Positions 8,137 to 16,835 of a stretch of 64,000 nt of DNA are shown here, piece after piece (the first letter of the stretch is position 1; each line of letters opens with the position of its first letter). Origin of the DNA: CAYZTY01 sp964444665 (lineage in GTDB: Bacteria; Planctomycetota; Phycisphaerae; Sedimentisphaerales; CAYZTY01). The notes under the pieces are model-generated. The model saw only the letters and a list, made by a program, of their open reading frames with translations, was not told where the DNA came from and made no database searches. The DNA lies in NCBI GenBank assembly GCA_964444665.1, contig CAYUIE010000009.1, positions 62,001-126,000 of the forward strand. Direction: 5' to 3'. The translations under genes were made by a program, and so were the position numbers.

Positions 8137-9054
8137 ATGAAAAATATATTGGAATTAATGCGTCCGTCTCATTGGAGCAAGAACATATTTGTGTTTGCCG
8201 CACTTATATTTGGCCGCAGATTACTTGGGCCGTTTGATGATGTAGTTCTATCGGTTTTAAGTGCCTGCGCGGCCTTTTTTTGCTTCTCGATAGCATCATC
8301 CGCAGTCTATATTTTCAACGATATAATTGACCGGGATGCCGATAAGTCGCACCCGGAGAAACGCAAAAGACCGATTGCCGCAGGGAGGGTGAAAATTGGA
8401 CCGGCATTAATACTCGCAATAGTATGTGCGGTAGTTGCGCTGGTATGTAGTTATGTGCTGGTGCGAGAGCTTGCATATATTATTGGAGTGTATATTTTGC
8501 TGATGATGCTGTATTCGGTACTGTTGAAAAGACTTTTAATTCTGGACGTGATAACAATATCGATAGGTTTTGTACTGCGTGCGGCGGCAGGAGCGGTTGT
8601 AGTTGGTGTTTTTATCTCTCCCTGGCTTATTATCTGTACGTTTGCGTTGTGTTTGTTTCTGGGCTTTGGCAAGCGTCGCAGCGAATTGGCGATTCTGGCT
8701 GAGAACAGCGAATCTTTCCGACGGACTTTGGGTGGTTACACACCCGAGCTGCTTAGCCATATGCTGGACGTGACAAGTGTGCTGGCAATTGTTTGCTTTC
8801 TTATTTACTCAATGGACGAAAGAACGGTGGCTTTTTTTGGAACTAAGGCTCTGGTCTTTACGGTCCCGCTGGTGTTGTATTGTGTTTTTCGGTTTAGTCT
8901 GCTTGTACAAAAAGGTCTTTATTCAGGTCCCGTGGAAATAATTCTTCGTGATTTACCGTTTCAGGTAGGTTTTGTACTCTGGATACTGTGCTGTGTATTT
9001 CTGGTCTATGCCGGAAGACTTGGTTTTGATTTGTTTGGTGTTCTGGCCTATTGA
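8137..9054 (+). CDS. UbiA-family prenyltransferase, decaprenyl-phosphate phosphoribosyltransferase-like
   Basis: Integral membrane protein of 305 residues with about eight or nine hydrophobic helices. The first Asp-rich motif is NDIIDRDADKSHPEKRKRP. The H-P-x-K-x-x-R-P ending is typical of the UbiA subgroup that moves phosphoribose from PRPP to polyprenyl phosphate (DPPR synthase), rather than of quinone prenyltransferases. The second region is GFGKRRSEL, and the start LMRPSHWSKN also fits this subgroup. The start has GAGGTG upstream. It is followed after 3 bases by rluB. Subgroup assignment is by motif memory, so substrate is tentative. Confidence 0.85.
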   Translation: MKNILELMRPSHWSKNIFVFAALIFGRRLLGPFDDVVLSVLSACAAFFCFSIASSAVYIFNDIIDRDADKSHPEKRKRPIAAGRVKIGPALILAIVCAVVALVCSYVLVRELAYIIGVYILLMMLYSVLLKRLLILDVITISIGFVLRAAAGAVVVGVFISPWLIICTFALCLFLGFGKRRSELAILAENSESFRRTLGGYTPELLSHMLDVTSVLAIVCFLIYSMDERTVAFFGTKALVFTVPLVLYCVFRFSLLVQKGLYSGPVEIILRDLPFQVGFVLWILCCVFLVYAGRLGFDLFGVLAY

Positions 9055-9057
9055 GCT

Positions 9058-9780
9058 ATGGTAAAACAGCGATTGCAGAAAGTACTTGCTGCGGCGGGAG
9101 TGGATTCCCGCAGGAATTGTGAAAAACTCATACGTGCCGGAATGGTTGAAGTCAACGGCAGTCTGGTTGATACGCTGCCGGCTTTTATCGACCCGGAAAA
9201 GGATGTGATAACAGTAAGTGGGAGGAGAATTTGTCCTGAGCAGAAAGTGTATTTTCTTCTGAATAAGCCCAAGGGCGTGATTTGCACCAATTACGACCCG
9301 CAGGGCAGGAAAAAGGCAATAGACATTATTTCGGCCCATCAGCGCATCTTTTGTGTCGGCAGACTCGATATTGATACCACGGGAATAATCGTTCTAACTA
9401 ACGACAGCGAATTAGCAAACATCCTGACACACCCGAGTTATCAAATATCCAAGACATATATTGCCAAAGTCAAAGGGCAAATCACATCTGAACAGATGGA
9501 AAAACTGAAAAGGGGTATTTGGCTGACTGAGGGCAGAACGGCCGGTGCATCGGTCAAGATTTTAAAACGCGGCCATAAAGATTCTTTAATTGAAATCACT
9601 GTTCGTCAGGGTCTTAATCGGCAGGTCCGCAGGATGTTGGCAAAAGTTGCTTTGCCGGTTAAATCACTTAAGCGAACGCGAATCGGAAAACTAACTGTAC
9701 GAGGGCTCGGCGTTGGCAAATTCAGAACTCTCAAGAAAGCTGAAATTGCATACCTCAAAAGGTTGTCGATGATTAATTAG
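9058..9780 (+). CDS. rluB: Pseudouridine synthase RsuA/RluB family
   Basis: Makes pseudouridine in rRNA. An N-terminal S4 RNA-binding domain (about residues 1-60, RLQKVLAAAGVDSRRNCEKL) is followed by the catalytic domain. The active-site Asp lies in VGRLDIDTTGIIVLTND, with later motifs KTYIAKVKG and VRQGLNRQVRRML. The length of 240 fits RluB (23S rRNA) or a close relative; RsuA cannot be fully excluded. It starts 3 bases after the UbiA gene, so the two are co-transcribed. Confidence 0.92.
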   Translation: MVKQRLQKVLAAAGVDSRRNCEKLIRAGMVEVNGSLVDTLPAFIDPEKDVITVSGRRICPEQKVYFLLNKPKGVICTNYDPQGRKKAIDIISAHQRIFCVGRLDIDTTGIIVLTNDSELANILTHPSYQISKTYIAKVKGQITSEQMEKLKRGIWLTEGRTAGASVKILKRGHKDSLIEITVRQGLNRQVRRMLAKVALPVKSLKRTRIGKLTVRGLGVGKFRTLKKAEIAYLKRLSMIN

Positions 9781-9842
9781 TTGATAAGTAATAAACGAAG
9801 GAATGTAAAGCATTTTCTAAAAGAGAGCTTTTAGCAAACGCT

Positions 9843-12005
9843 ATGAGCAAAGCAGAAAGCAAAAGCCGCGAAGAGATAATACCTAAACGAATAACCGGTT
9901 GGCGTGTGTGGTTTTTTCGTCTTGTTGCGCTGACTATTATTCCTGTTCTTTTGCTTGGGCTGCTGGAGGTCGGCCTGCGTATCGTCGGCTACGGTTTCCC
10001 TACAAACGCATTTATCAAATGTGAAGTAAACGGCACAGCCTCTTATTGCAACAATGCCAAATTTGCCTGGCGTTTCTTTCACCCGACCGTCGCCAAAAAA
10101 GCCGGGTCGTTTGTATTTCCCGCGCATAAGTCAAACGATACCTATCGAATCTTTGTAATGGGGGCTTCAGCCGCAGCAGGTACGCCGGATGGCGCATATT
10201 GTTTTGGACGGTTTCTACAAGTGATGCTGCGCCGGCGGTATCCACAAGTAAATTTCGAGGTAATTAACACTGCGATGCCAACCATAAATTCCCACGTGGT
10301 GTTAAATGTCGCCAAAGATAGTACACGGCATCAAGGTGATTTGTTTATTGTTTACCTGGGCAACAACGAGGTTGTCGGTCCATACGGGGCCGGAACTGTC
10401 TTTACACCCCTTAGCTCCAGCTTGTCTCTTATCCGCTTAGGGATTGCGCTTAAAGCTACTAAGCTGAGCCAGCTTATAATGAATCTGATGGAAACAACAG
10501 GCCTAAGAGATGATTCTAAGGTTTGGCACGGAATGAAAACGTTTCTCGAAAAGCAGGTAAGGGCGGACGAGCCCGGCCTGAAAATTGTTTACAGTCATTT
10601 TGAAAAGAACCTGCAGGACATTCGCCGGGTTGTCCATAGAAGCGGGGCAAAGATAATCTTTAGCACAGTTCCCAGCAATTTGAAGGATAATCCACCTTTT
10701 GCCTCGTTGCATCGGCCGAATTTAACGGACGCGGATTTAAAAAAGTGGAACGAGCTTTATCAGCGTGGCCTGAAGTTTGAGGAAGCCGGCAGTTATACTG
10801 AGTCGGCCGAGCAGTACCTATCGGCTGCCGAGATTGACGAGAATTACGCGGATTTGCAGTATCGTTTAGGCCGATGTTATTGGGTAATCGGCGAATATGA
10901 CAAAGCCCGTGAGAGATACCGTAAAGCGGGTGATTTAGACACGCTAAAATTTCGTTCTGATACGCGGATAAATGAGGTAATCCGTAGCGTGGCCGGCGGC
11001 AGGTCTGCCGATGGAGTTTATCTTGTTGATGCAGTCAGAGTTTTTGAAGAAAACAGTCCTCATCGAATCCCGGGCGAGGAGCTTTTTTATGAGCACATCC
11101 ATATGAATTTCAGGGGAGATTATCTTATTGCCGGCGCAATTTTCAGGCAGGTCGAAAAAATACTTCCGGAATGGATAGAACGTTACAAAAAAGATGAGCA
11201 ACCATTGTGCACCGAGGCAGAATGTGCGAGATATTTGGCATATACAGCCTGGGATAAATACAAGATTACCCAAGAGGTCCTCAATGTCATTATAAAGCAA
11301 CCGCCGTTTACCAACCAGATTTATCATAACCGGCAGGTCGGGCAAATGGAGCAAAAGCTGCTCAAGGACTTTGAGGATTTTCGTTCTCCGGGTGCTCTTG
11401 ATGAAATTCAGGCTCAATATCGCTGGGCGATTCAGCAAGCGCCCTCGGACTGGCGGCTATATTGGAATTACGGCCGATTTCTGGAGTATTTGCAAGACTA
11501 CAATTCTGCCGGCGAGCAGTATCGTTTGGTTCTAAATTTCGTGCCGCATCGTTACCGCGCACATTCCAAGTTAGCTTTTATTTCCGGTATGCGGGGAAAC
11601 TCGGATGAAGCTATAAACTATAGTCTTAAGGCGATACAAATCAATCCCGTCTATGCTGAGGCATACTACAATTTAGGAGTGGCATACCACAAGCAGGGCA
11701 GGTTTGATGAGGCTGTTAAGTGTTATTATAAAATGATTCGATTAACGCCGTATCTGGCACAGCCATACAAAAATCTGGCAATAGCGTTATATCAGCAGGG
11801 TAAAATCAGCGAAGCACTGGAAACTTATCGCAGTGGTTTGAAACTTGTGCCGGACGACTTGGATTTACATTATAATCTTGCTATGATATTGGAAAAGCAA
11901 GGGCACAGAAACAAGGCTATAAAAGAGCTTCGCTCCGCTTTAGAAATAGACCCCAATTCCGTCAAGACCCGTAAAGCGCTGGAAGCGATATTATCGAGAA
12001 AATAG
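9843..12005 (+). CDS. Membrane-anchored SGNH-like hydrolase with TPR repeats (copy 1)
   Basis: A 720-residue protein. A single N-terminal helix (about residues 23-45) anchors it. An SGNH/GDSL-like domain follows: candidate nucleophile Ser109 in VMGASAAAG, block III G-N-N-E at about 173-176, and a C-terminal E-x-x-H block (FYEHIHMNF, near residue 420) where classic members have D-x-x-H. TPRs sit inside the domain (about residues 300-370) and in a C-terminal array (about 545-715, e.g. AEAYYNLGVAYHKQGRFDEA). It is the first of two tandem paralogues. It probably acts in the periplasm on an acylated or glycosylated envelope substrate, an inference from fold and anchor. Confidence 0.85.
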   Translation: MSKAESKSREEIIPKRITGWRVWFFRLVALTIIPVLLLGLLEVGLRIVGYGFPTNAFIKCEVNGTASYCNNAKFAWRFFHPTVAKKAGSFVFPAHKSNDTYRIFVMGASAAAGTPDGAYCFGRFLQVMLRRRYPQVNFEVINTAMPTINSHVVLNVAKDSTRHQGDLFIVYLGNNEVVGPYGAGTVFTPLSSSLSLIRLGIALKATKLSQLIMNLMETTGLRDDSKVWHGMKTFLEKQVRADEPGLKIVYSHFEKNLQDIRRVVHRSGAKIIFSTVPSNLKDNPPFASLHRPNLTDADLKKWNELYQRGLKFEEAGSYTESAEQYLSAAEIDENYADLQYRLGRCYWVIGEYDKARERYRKAGDLDTLKFRSDTRINEVIRSVAGGRSADGVYLVDAVRVFEENSPHRIPGEELFYEHIHMNFRGDYLIAGAIFRQVEKILPEWIERYKKDEQPLCTEAECARYLAYTAWDKYKITQEVLNVIIKQPPFTNQIYHNRQVGQMEQKLLKDFEDFRSPGALDEIQAQYRWAIQQAPSDWRLYWNYGRFLEYLQDYNSAGEQYRLVLNFVPHRYRAHSKLAFISGMRGNSDEAINYSLKAIQINPVYAEAYYNLGVAYHKQGRFDEAVKCYYKMIRLTPYLAQPYKNLAIALYQQGKISEALETYRSGLKLVPDDLDLHYNLAMILEKQGHRNKAIKELRSALEIDPNSVKTRKALEAILSRK

Positions 12006-12031
12006 AAGTTTTTTGCCGTTAGAAGAGAAGA

Positions 12032-14188
12032 ATGTGTTCCAGAAGCCGAAAAGATAAAAAGTCGGTATTACATAATAGGAAAGATATCGAACAACAGAGA
12101 ATCCGAAAGCGAGGCTTAACAGGGAAAGCTGAGCATAAGATGGGAAAAAAAGTTAAATCTCAGCCTGTAACCGGTTGGCGTTTGTGGCTGTTTCGTATTG
12201 TTGCGCTTAGTATTATACCGGCTCTTTTATTTTTGCTGGTAGAGATTACTTTACGCATTGCAGGCTACGGTTTTCCCACACGCGCGATTATCAAATTCAA
12301 AGTAAACGATTCGTCCTATTACTGTAACAATGTTAAATTCACCTGGCGGTTCTTTCATACGAACGTTGCTCGAGAAGCCAGGTCGTTTTTATTTCCCACG
12401 GATAAGTCCGACGATACCTATCGAGTTTTTGTTATGGGAGCCTCCGCTGCGGCGGGCACTCCGGATGGGGCGTATAGTTTTAGCCGGATTCTGGAGGTGA
12501 TGCTGCGTGAGCAATATCCACAGGCCAAATTCGAGGTCATTACTCTTGCGATGGCGGCCATAAATTCTCATGTGGTTGTGGAAATAGCAAAAGATTGTGC
12601 ACGTCACGAGCCTGATTTATTTATCGTATACCTGGGCAACAACGAGGTCGTCGGCCCATACGGAGCGGGAACCGTCTTTACTCCGCTTAGCTCCAATCTG
12701 ACTCTAATCCGCTTAGGAATCGCTCTTAAAGCCACAAAGCTGGGCCAGCTTGTAACGAATCTGATGGAATCATCAGGGGTAAAGGATGTTCCTAAAATTT
12801 GGCGTGGGTTGGAGATGTTTATGGAAAAGCAGGTGAGGGCGGATGAGCCCGGCCTGCAAATTGTTTACAGTCATTTTGAAAAAAACCTGCAGGATATTCG
12901 CCGGGTTGCCTTCAGGAGTGGAGCGAAGACGATTTTTTGCACAGTGGCCAGCAACCTGAAGGATAATCCGCCTTTTGCCTCCCTGCATCGGGAGAATCTG
13001 ACGGACGCAGATGTAAAAAACTGGGAAGAGTTTTATCAGCGTTGTATTATGTTTGAGCAGGTGGGCAATTATACTGGGGCAGAGGACAGTTACCTGTCTG
13101 CTGCCGAGATTGATGAGAGTTTCGCGGACCTGCAGTTTCGCCTGGGTCGGTGTTATTGGCAGATCGGCGAGTTTGACAAGGCGCGGGACAGATTTCTCAG
13201 AGCCCGTGATTTAGACACGCTGCGATTTCGGGCTGATACGCGGATAAATGAGATAATCCGCGGAGTGGCCGGCAGGGGGGCTGGGAAGGGAGCTTATCTG
13301 GTGGATGTTGTCAAAGTATTTGAAGATAACAGCCCTCATCAAATCCCGGGCCAGGAGCTTTTTTATGAGCACGTCCATATGAATTTCAGCGGCGATTATC
13401 TTATCGCCGAGGCGATTTTCAGGCAGGTCGAGCAGATACTTCCGCAACGCATTAAACATTATAGGATAGAGCAACGGCCGTTGTGTACAGAGGAGAAGTG
13501 CGCGAGATATTTAGCATATACCGTCTGGGACCGGTACAAGATTGCTGAAGAAGTGCTCAATGGCTATATAAAGCTGCCACCATTTACCAACCAGATTTAT
13601 CATAGCCGGCAGGTCAGGCAAATGGAGCAGGAGTTGCTCAAAGCCCGTGGGGATTGTTATACTCCCCGGGTTCTCGAAGAAGTGCAGGTTCAATATCGCT
13701 GGGCGATTCAGCAGAAGCCTTCAGACTGGTGGCTGCATTGGAAGTACGGCAAATTTCTGAGTGATTTGGGCAACTTTGACGCTGCTGCCGAACAATATCG
13801 CCTTATTCTAAGGTTAGTGCCGCATAATTACCAGGCGTATGCCAGGTTAGGTTTTATATCCGGCAAGCAGGGTGACCTGGATGCTTCTATCACTCATAGT
13901 CTCAAGGCCGTACAAATCAATCCAGCCTATTCAGATTCGTATTATAATCTGGCCTTGGCGTATTACAAACAGGGCAAGCTTGATGAGGCTGCCGAGTATT
14001 ATAAGAAAGTAATTCAATTCAGGCCGGATTGCATTGAGGCATATACTAATCTGGGCGTTATACTGGAGCGACAAGGGCTTAGAGATGAAGCTGTAAAGCA
14101 GCTTCGCATCGCTTTAAAAATTGACCCCAATTCTCTAAATGCCCGGAAAGCGCTGGAAGCGATATCATTAAAAAAATCCTTTAAGTAG
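12032..14188 (+). CDS. Membrane-anchored SGNH-like hydrolase with TPR repeats (copy 2)
   Basis: Tandem paralogue of the gene 26 bases upstream, colinear with it from TGWR(L/V)W to the C-terminus. It keeps the same blocks: VMGASAAAG, LGNNE and FYEHVHMNF. The long frame starts at 12032, but the ATG at 12140 (MGKKVKSQP) aligns with the start of copy 1, so the true protein may be 36 residues shorter. It has one fewer C-terminal TPR unit than copy 1. The divergence is consistent with an old duplication and both copies are intact, which suggests separate roles. Confidence 0.85.
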   Translation: MCSRSRKDKKSVLHNRKDIEQQRIRKRGLTGKAEHKMGKKVKSQPVTGWRLWLFRIVALSIIPALLFLLVEITLRIAGYGFPTRAIIKFKVNDSSYYCNNVKFTWRFFHTNVAREARSFLFPTDKSDDTYRVFVMGASAAAGTPDGAYSFSRILEVMLREQYPQAKFEVITLAMAAINSHVVVEIAKDCARHEPDLFIVYLGNNEVVGPYGAGTVFTPLSSNLTLIRLGIALKATKLGQLVTNLMESSGVKDVPKIWRGLEMFMEKQVRADEPGLQIVYSHFEKNLQDIRRVAFRSGAKTIFCTVASNLKDNPPFASLHRENLTDADVKNWEEFYQRCIMFEQVGNYTGAEDSYLSAAEIDESFADLQFRLGRCYWQIGEFDKARDRFLRARDLDTLRFRADTRINEIIRGVAGRGAGKGAYLVDVVKVFEDNSPHQIPGQELFYEHVHMNFSGDYLIAEAIFRQVEQILPQRIKHYRIEQRPLCTEEKCARYLAYTVWDRYKIAEEVLNGYIKLPPFTNQIYHSRQVRQMEQELLKARGDCYTPRVLEEVQVQYRWAIQQKPSDWWLHWKYGKFLSDLGNFDAAAEQYRLILRLVPHNYQAYARLGFISGKQGDLDASITHSLKAVQINPAYSDSYYNLALAYYKQGKLDEAAEYYKKVIQFRPDCIEAYTNLGVILERQGLRDEAVKQLRIALKIDPNSLNARKALEAISLKKSFK

Positions 14189-14311
14189 AGCTGCAACCGT
14201 AAGGAAGGCAATCAGGTTATCAGGCAGCAGGAAATCAGAAGATAGGATTTTCCATTGGCAAGATACGCTTCACTAATGTGTTTCACAAAATAACATTCTA
14301 ATTTATCAACC

Positions 14312-14668
14312 TCATTCTTCCACCTTGGTCCCCCAGCCGTCGTACTGTCCGGAGAGACGCTGCGCGATACCATTAAACCATGCGCTAGTCTTAAGTATTA
14401 TCTCTGTATTCGGGGTTATACTCTTAGATGCACAACAGGACCATTCGGGCTTTGAGAATAACCTTCGCCACCAAGGTTGAGGGGCTATATGGACATTAAC
14501 GACATAGCCATCCCTCTCGATTTCACTTGCAGCCGACCTGGCTAGTTCTTCTGAAGGGAAATACAGAAAGAAGTCTACTGTGTGCGGTTTGCTAAGATCT
14601 GAGCCAAGCTCTTCCAGCCGATGCAACACGGCCAAATCTTTTTCGTCGCTCGCATCCATAAGCAACAA
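14312..14668 (-). CDS. RraB-like protein (regulator of ribonuclease E family)
   Basis: A 118-residue protein. The end LSGQYDGWGTKVEE matches the Y-D-G-W-G-T signature of RraB, and the N-terminal part (LGSDLSKPHTVDFFLYF, then a helix with a GY turn) follows the same fold order. In enterobacteria RraB binds RNase E and inhibits it; the role here is not established. The frame opens with TTG TTG CTT ATG: the TTG at 14668 has AGGA eight bases upstream, while the ATG at 14659 is the conservative start. It stands alone, opposite to its neighbours. Confidence 0.75.
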   Translation of the reverse strand: MLLMDASDEKDLAVLHRLEELGSDLSKPHTVDFFLYFPSEELARSAASEIERDGYVVNVHIAPQPWWRRLFSKPEWSCCASKSITPNTEIILKTSAWFNGIAQRLSGQYDGWGTKVEE

Positions 14669-14793
14669 CTAAAGATTCCTATCGTTAACATCTAACCTTT
14701 TATATCATAGCATTAGTTATATAACTGTAAATCCAGATTTCCCAAATAAGACCTCATAAGGGAAAGTTAGGAGTTGGGGATTATATCTATTGC

Positions 14794-14821
14794 TTGACGG
14801 GGGTAGGGCCAGGGTTATAAT
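14794..14821 (+). promoter_or_regulatory. Sigma70-like promoter of hflKC
   Basis: TTGACG (14794-14799), a 16-bp G-rich spacer, then a perfect TATAAT (14816-14821). Predicted transcription start is about 50 bases before the hflK ATG. Confidence 0.75.
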
Positions 14822-14877
14822 CGGGATTGTAGCTGAGATGAATTCAGAAAGATATATTTTGCCGGAAGGATGCGGTT

Positions 14878-15879
14878 ATGGCACAGACAAGGCGTGCACA
14901 ATGGTCGGATGAGCAGGGCGGCGGGCCGTTAGGGCCGGGCTTCGGCTTCAATTTGAACTGGCTCAAATGGATAATACCTGTAGTTATTGTGGGATGGCTT
15001 TTGTCTGGAATATACATTGTACGTCCCGATGAGCAGGGAGTCGTTCGGCGTTTCGGCGAGAAGGTAAGAATAACTGAGCCGGGCCCACATTATCATTTGC
15101 CGCGGCCGGTTGAAATCGTTGATAAGGTGAAGGTCAAGCAGGTAAGGCGGTTGGAAATAGGTTTCAGAACGGTATACGCCGGGCCGCCGGCAAGATACAG
15201 GTTTTTGCCGGAAGAATCACTAATGCTGGCGGGCGATGAGCAAATAGTCGACGCCCAGATAATTGTGCAGTACAAGGTCAAGGACGCCGCGAAGTTTCTA
15301 TTCAATGTTCGGGACCTGGAATCACCGCAGGGTGCGCTTATGGACGCGGCGGAAGTGGCCTTGCGACAGGTTGTGGGGCAAAGGCCGATTGATGATGTGC
15401 TTATCGGGGAGAAGCTCCAGATAGAGATTGATATTCGCCAGCTACTGCAGCGGATAATCGACGGGTATGACAGCGGTGTGCGGATAATAGAAGTGAAGCT
15501 GCAAACGGTGCGTCCGCCGGAAGAAGTGGCCGCGGCGTTCAGCGATGTCGTAAGTGCAAAGGAGGACAAGGATAGATTAGTCAAGGAAGCTGAAGGATAT
15601 CGTGAAGACGTGCTTCCCAAGGCCAGGGGGCTGGCCGAGAAGATAATTAGAGAGGCTGAGGCGTACAAGGCTCAGCGGATTAAACGTGCCGAGGGGGATG
15701 TTGACCGCTTCCTTGCCGTCCTGAAGGAATACAGCAAAGCGAGAGATGTAACTCGCAAAAGGCTGTATCTCGAGACTATGGAGCAGATTCTGCCGGGGAT
15801 TCGTAAATTCGTGATTGACCCCGAAGCAGGCGGAAATGTACTGCAGTTTTTACCTCTTGAGAAGGGGGGTAAAAAGTGA
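14878..15879 (+). CDS. hflK: FtsH protease modulator HflK
   Basis: SPFH/band-7 membrane protein that assembles with HflC around the FtsH protease and modulates membrane-protein degradation. The 333 residues have a Gly-rich N-terminus, one membrane helix (about residues 27-48) and the periplasmic band-7 domain (VRPDEQGVVRRFGEKVRI, then VQYKVKDAAKFLFNV). A charged helical stalk is rich in Glu, Ala and Lys (EDKDRLVKEAEGYREDVLPK). A GGAAGG ribosome site precedes the ATG. Its last bases overlap hflC by 4 (GTGA). Confidence 0.96.
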   Translation: MAQTRRAQWSDEQGGGPLGPGFGFNLNWLKWIIPVVIVGWLLSGIYIVRPDEQGVVRRFGEKVRITEPGPHYHLPRPVEIVDKVKVKQVRRLEIGFRTVYAGPPARYRFLPEESLMLAGDEQIVDAQIIVQYKVKDAAKFLFNVRDLESPQGALMDAAEVALRQVVGQRPIDDVLIGEKLQIEIDIRQLLQRIIDGYDSGVRIIEVKLQTVRPPEEVAAAFSDVVSAKEDKDRLVKEAEGYREDVLPKARGLAEKIIREAEAYKAQRIKRAEGDVDRFLAVLKEYSKARDVTRKRLYLETMEQILPGIRKFVIDPEAGGNVLQFLPLEKGGKK

Positions 15880-16736
15880 ATCGGGCAATTATTACCGCGA
15901 TTGTATTGTTGATAGTGATTGTAATTGGCCTGGCAACCTCGTTGTTTACCGTGGACGAAAAAGAGCAGGCAATTGTTACACAGTTAGGTAAATACGTAAG
16001 AACCGTTACCGAGCCGGGTCTGAAGTTTAAGGTTCCTTTTCTTCAAAGTGTGCACAAGTTTGAAGACAGGGTCCTGGAGTATGATGCGGCCGCTGCCAAA
16101 ATCATTACAAGCGATAAGAAACACCTCGTTATTGATAATTATGCGCGGTGGCGAATAGTGGACCCGCTGAAGGTATATCAAACCGTGCGGAACGCATTCG
16201 GGGCACAGGCGAGGCTGGATGATATAGTCTTTTCGGAGATACGTGAGGAGCTTGCGAGGCATACGCTTACGGAAATTGTCTCTATCAATCGCGAGGCGTT
16301 AATGGAAAAGGTAGGTAAGAAGTGTGGTATGAAGGCTCGCGAATATGGTATCGAGGTAATTGATGTGCGTATGAAGCGGGTGGATTTGCCGTCCGAGGTG
16401 GCACATTCGGTCTATGCGCGAATGAAAGCGGAAAGGCAAAGAATCGCCAAGAAATATCGCAGCGAAGGTGAAGAAGAGGCGGTAAAGATTAGAGCGATGA
16501 CTGATAAGGAAAAGACGATTCTACTTGCGGAAAGCTACAAGGAGGCTGAGAAACTAAAGGGTGAGGGTGATGCTGAGGCAATTAAGGTTTATGCCCAGGC
16601 TTTTGAGAAAGACCCGGAGTTCTACTCGTTCGTCAGGACCCTGGAGTCGTACGAGAAATCGCTCAGAAAAGATACGACGGTTGTCCTGCCGAGCGATTCG
16701 GAGTTTTTCCAGTATTTAAGCCCGCCGGCGAAATAG
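15876..16736 (+). CDS. hflC: FtsH protease modulator HflC
   Basis: Partner of HflK in the HflKC complex. The 286-residue protein starts at a GTG inside the GTGA overlap with hflK, so the two are translationally coupled. It has one N-terminal helix (about residues 4-24), a band-7 domain (VDEKEQAIVTQLGKYVRTV, then NYARWRIVDPLKVYQTV) and the HflC-type segment GIEVIDVRMKRVDLP. The helical stalk has Tyr-rich ends (FEKDPEFYSFVRTLESYEKS). Confidence 0.96.
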   Translation: MNRAIITAIVLLIVIVIGLATSLFTVDEKEQAIVTQLGKYVRTVTEPGLKFKVPFLQSVHKFEDRVLEYDAAAAKIITSDKKHLVIDNYARWRIVDPLKVYQTVRNAFGAQARLDDIVFSEIREELARHTLTEIVSINREALMEKVGKKCGMKAREYGIEVIDVRMKRVDLPSEVAHSVYARMKAERQRIAKKYRSEGEEEAVKIRAMTDKEKTILLAESYKEAEKLKGEGDAEAIKVYAQAFEKDPEFYSFVRTLESYEKSLRKDTTVVLPSDSEFFQYLSPPAK

Positions 16737-16793
16737 CATTTAACGCGCAGCGGATAGTGTATAATTACATTTTCATACCGGTACTTTATATAA

Positions 16794-16835
16794 TCGAGCC
16801 ACGAGTCACGAGCTACGAGCGACGAACGACGACCT
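16794..16835. repeat. Six degenerate 7-bp tandem repeats (ACGAGNN)
   Basis: Units TCGAGCC, ACGAGTC, ACGAGCT, ACGAGCG, ACGAACG and ACGACCT run head to tail from 16794 to 16835. They lie between the convergent hflC and dockerin-like genes and end one base before the stop codon of the latter. The function is unknown. Related heptameric arrays are known in other bacteria (e.g. STRR repeats in cyanobacteria), though I cannot show relation. Confidence 0.65.

Noticed and set aside
7998..8237. Plus-strand 79-codon frame before the UbiA gene
   Set aside because: It overlaps the well-supported UbiA start in another frame and shows no domain or ribosome site.
12032..12139. 36-residue N-terminal extension of the second SGNH-TPR protein
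   Set aside because: Not aligned with the paralogue. The ATG at 12140 gives the matching start, so the extension is probably not translated, although I left the longer frame in the feature.
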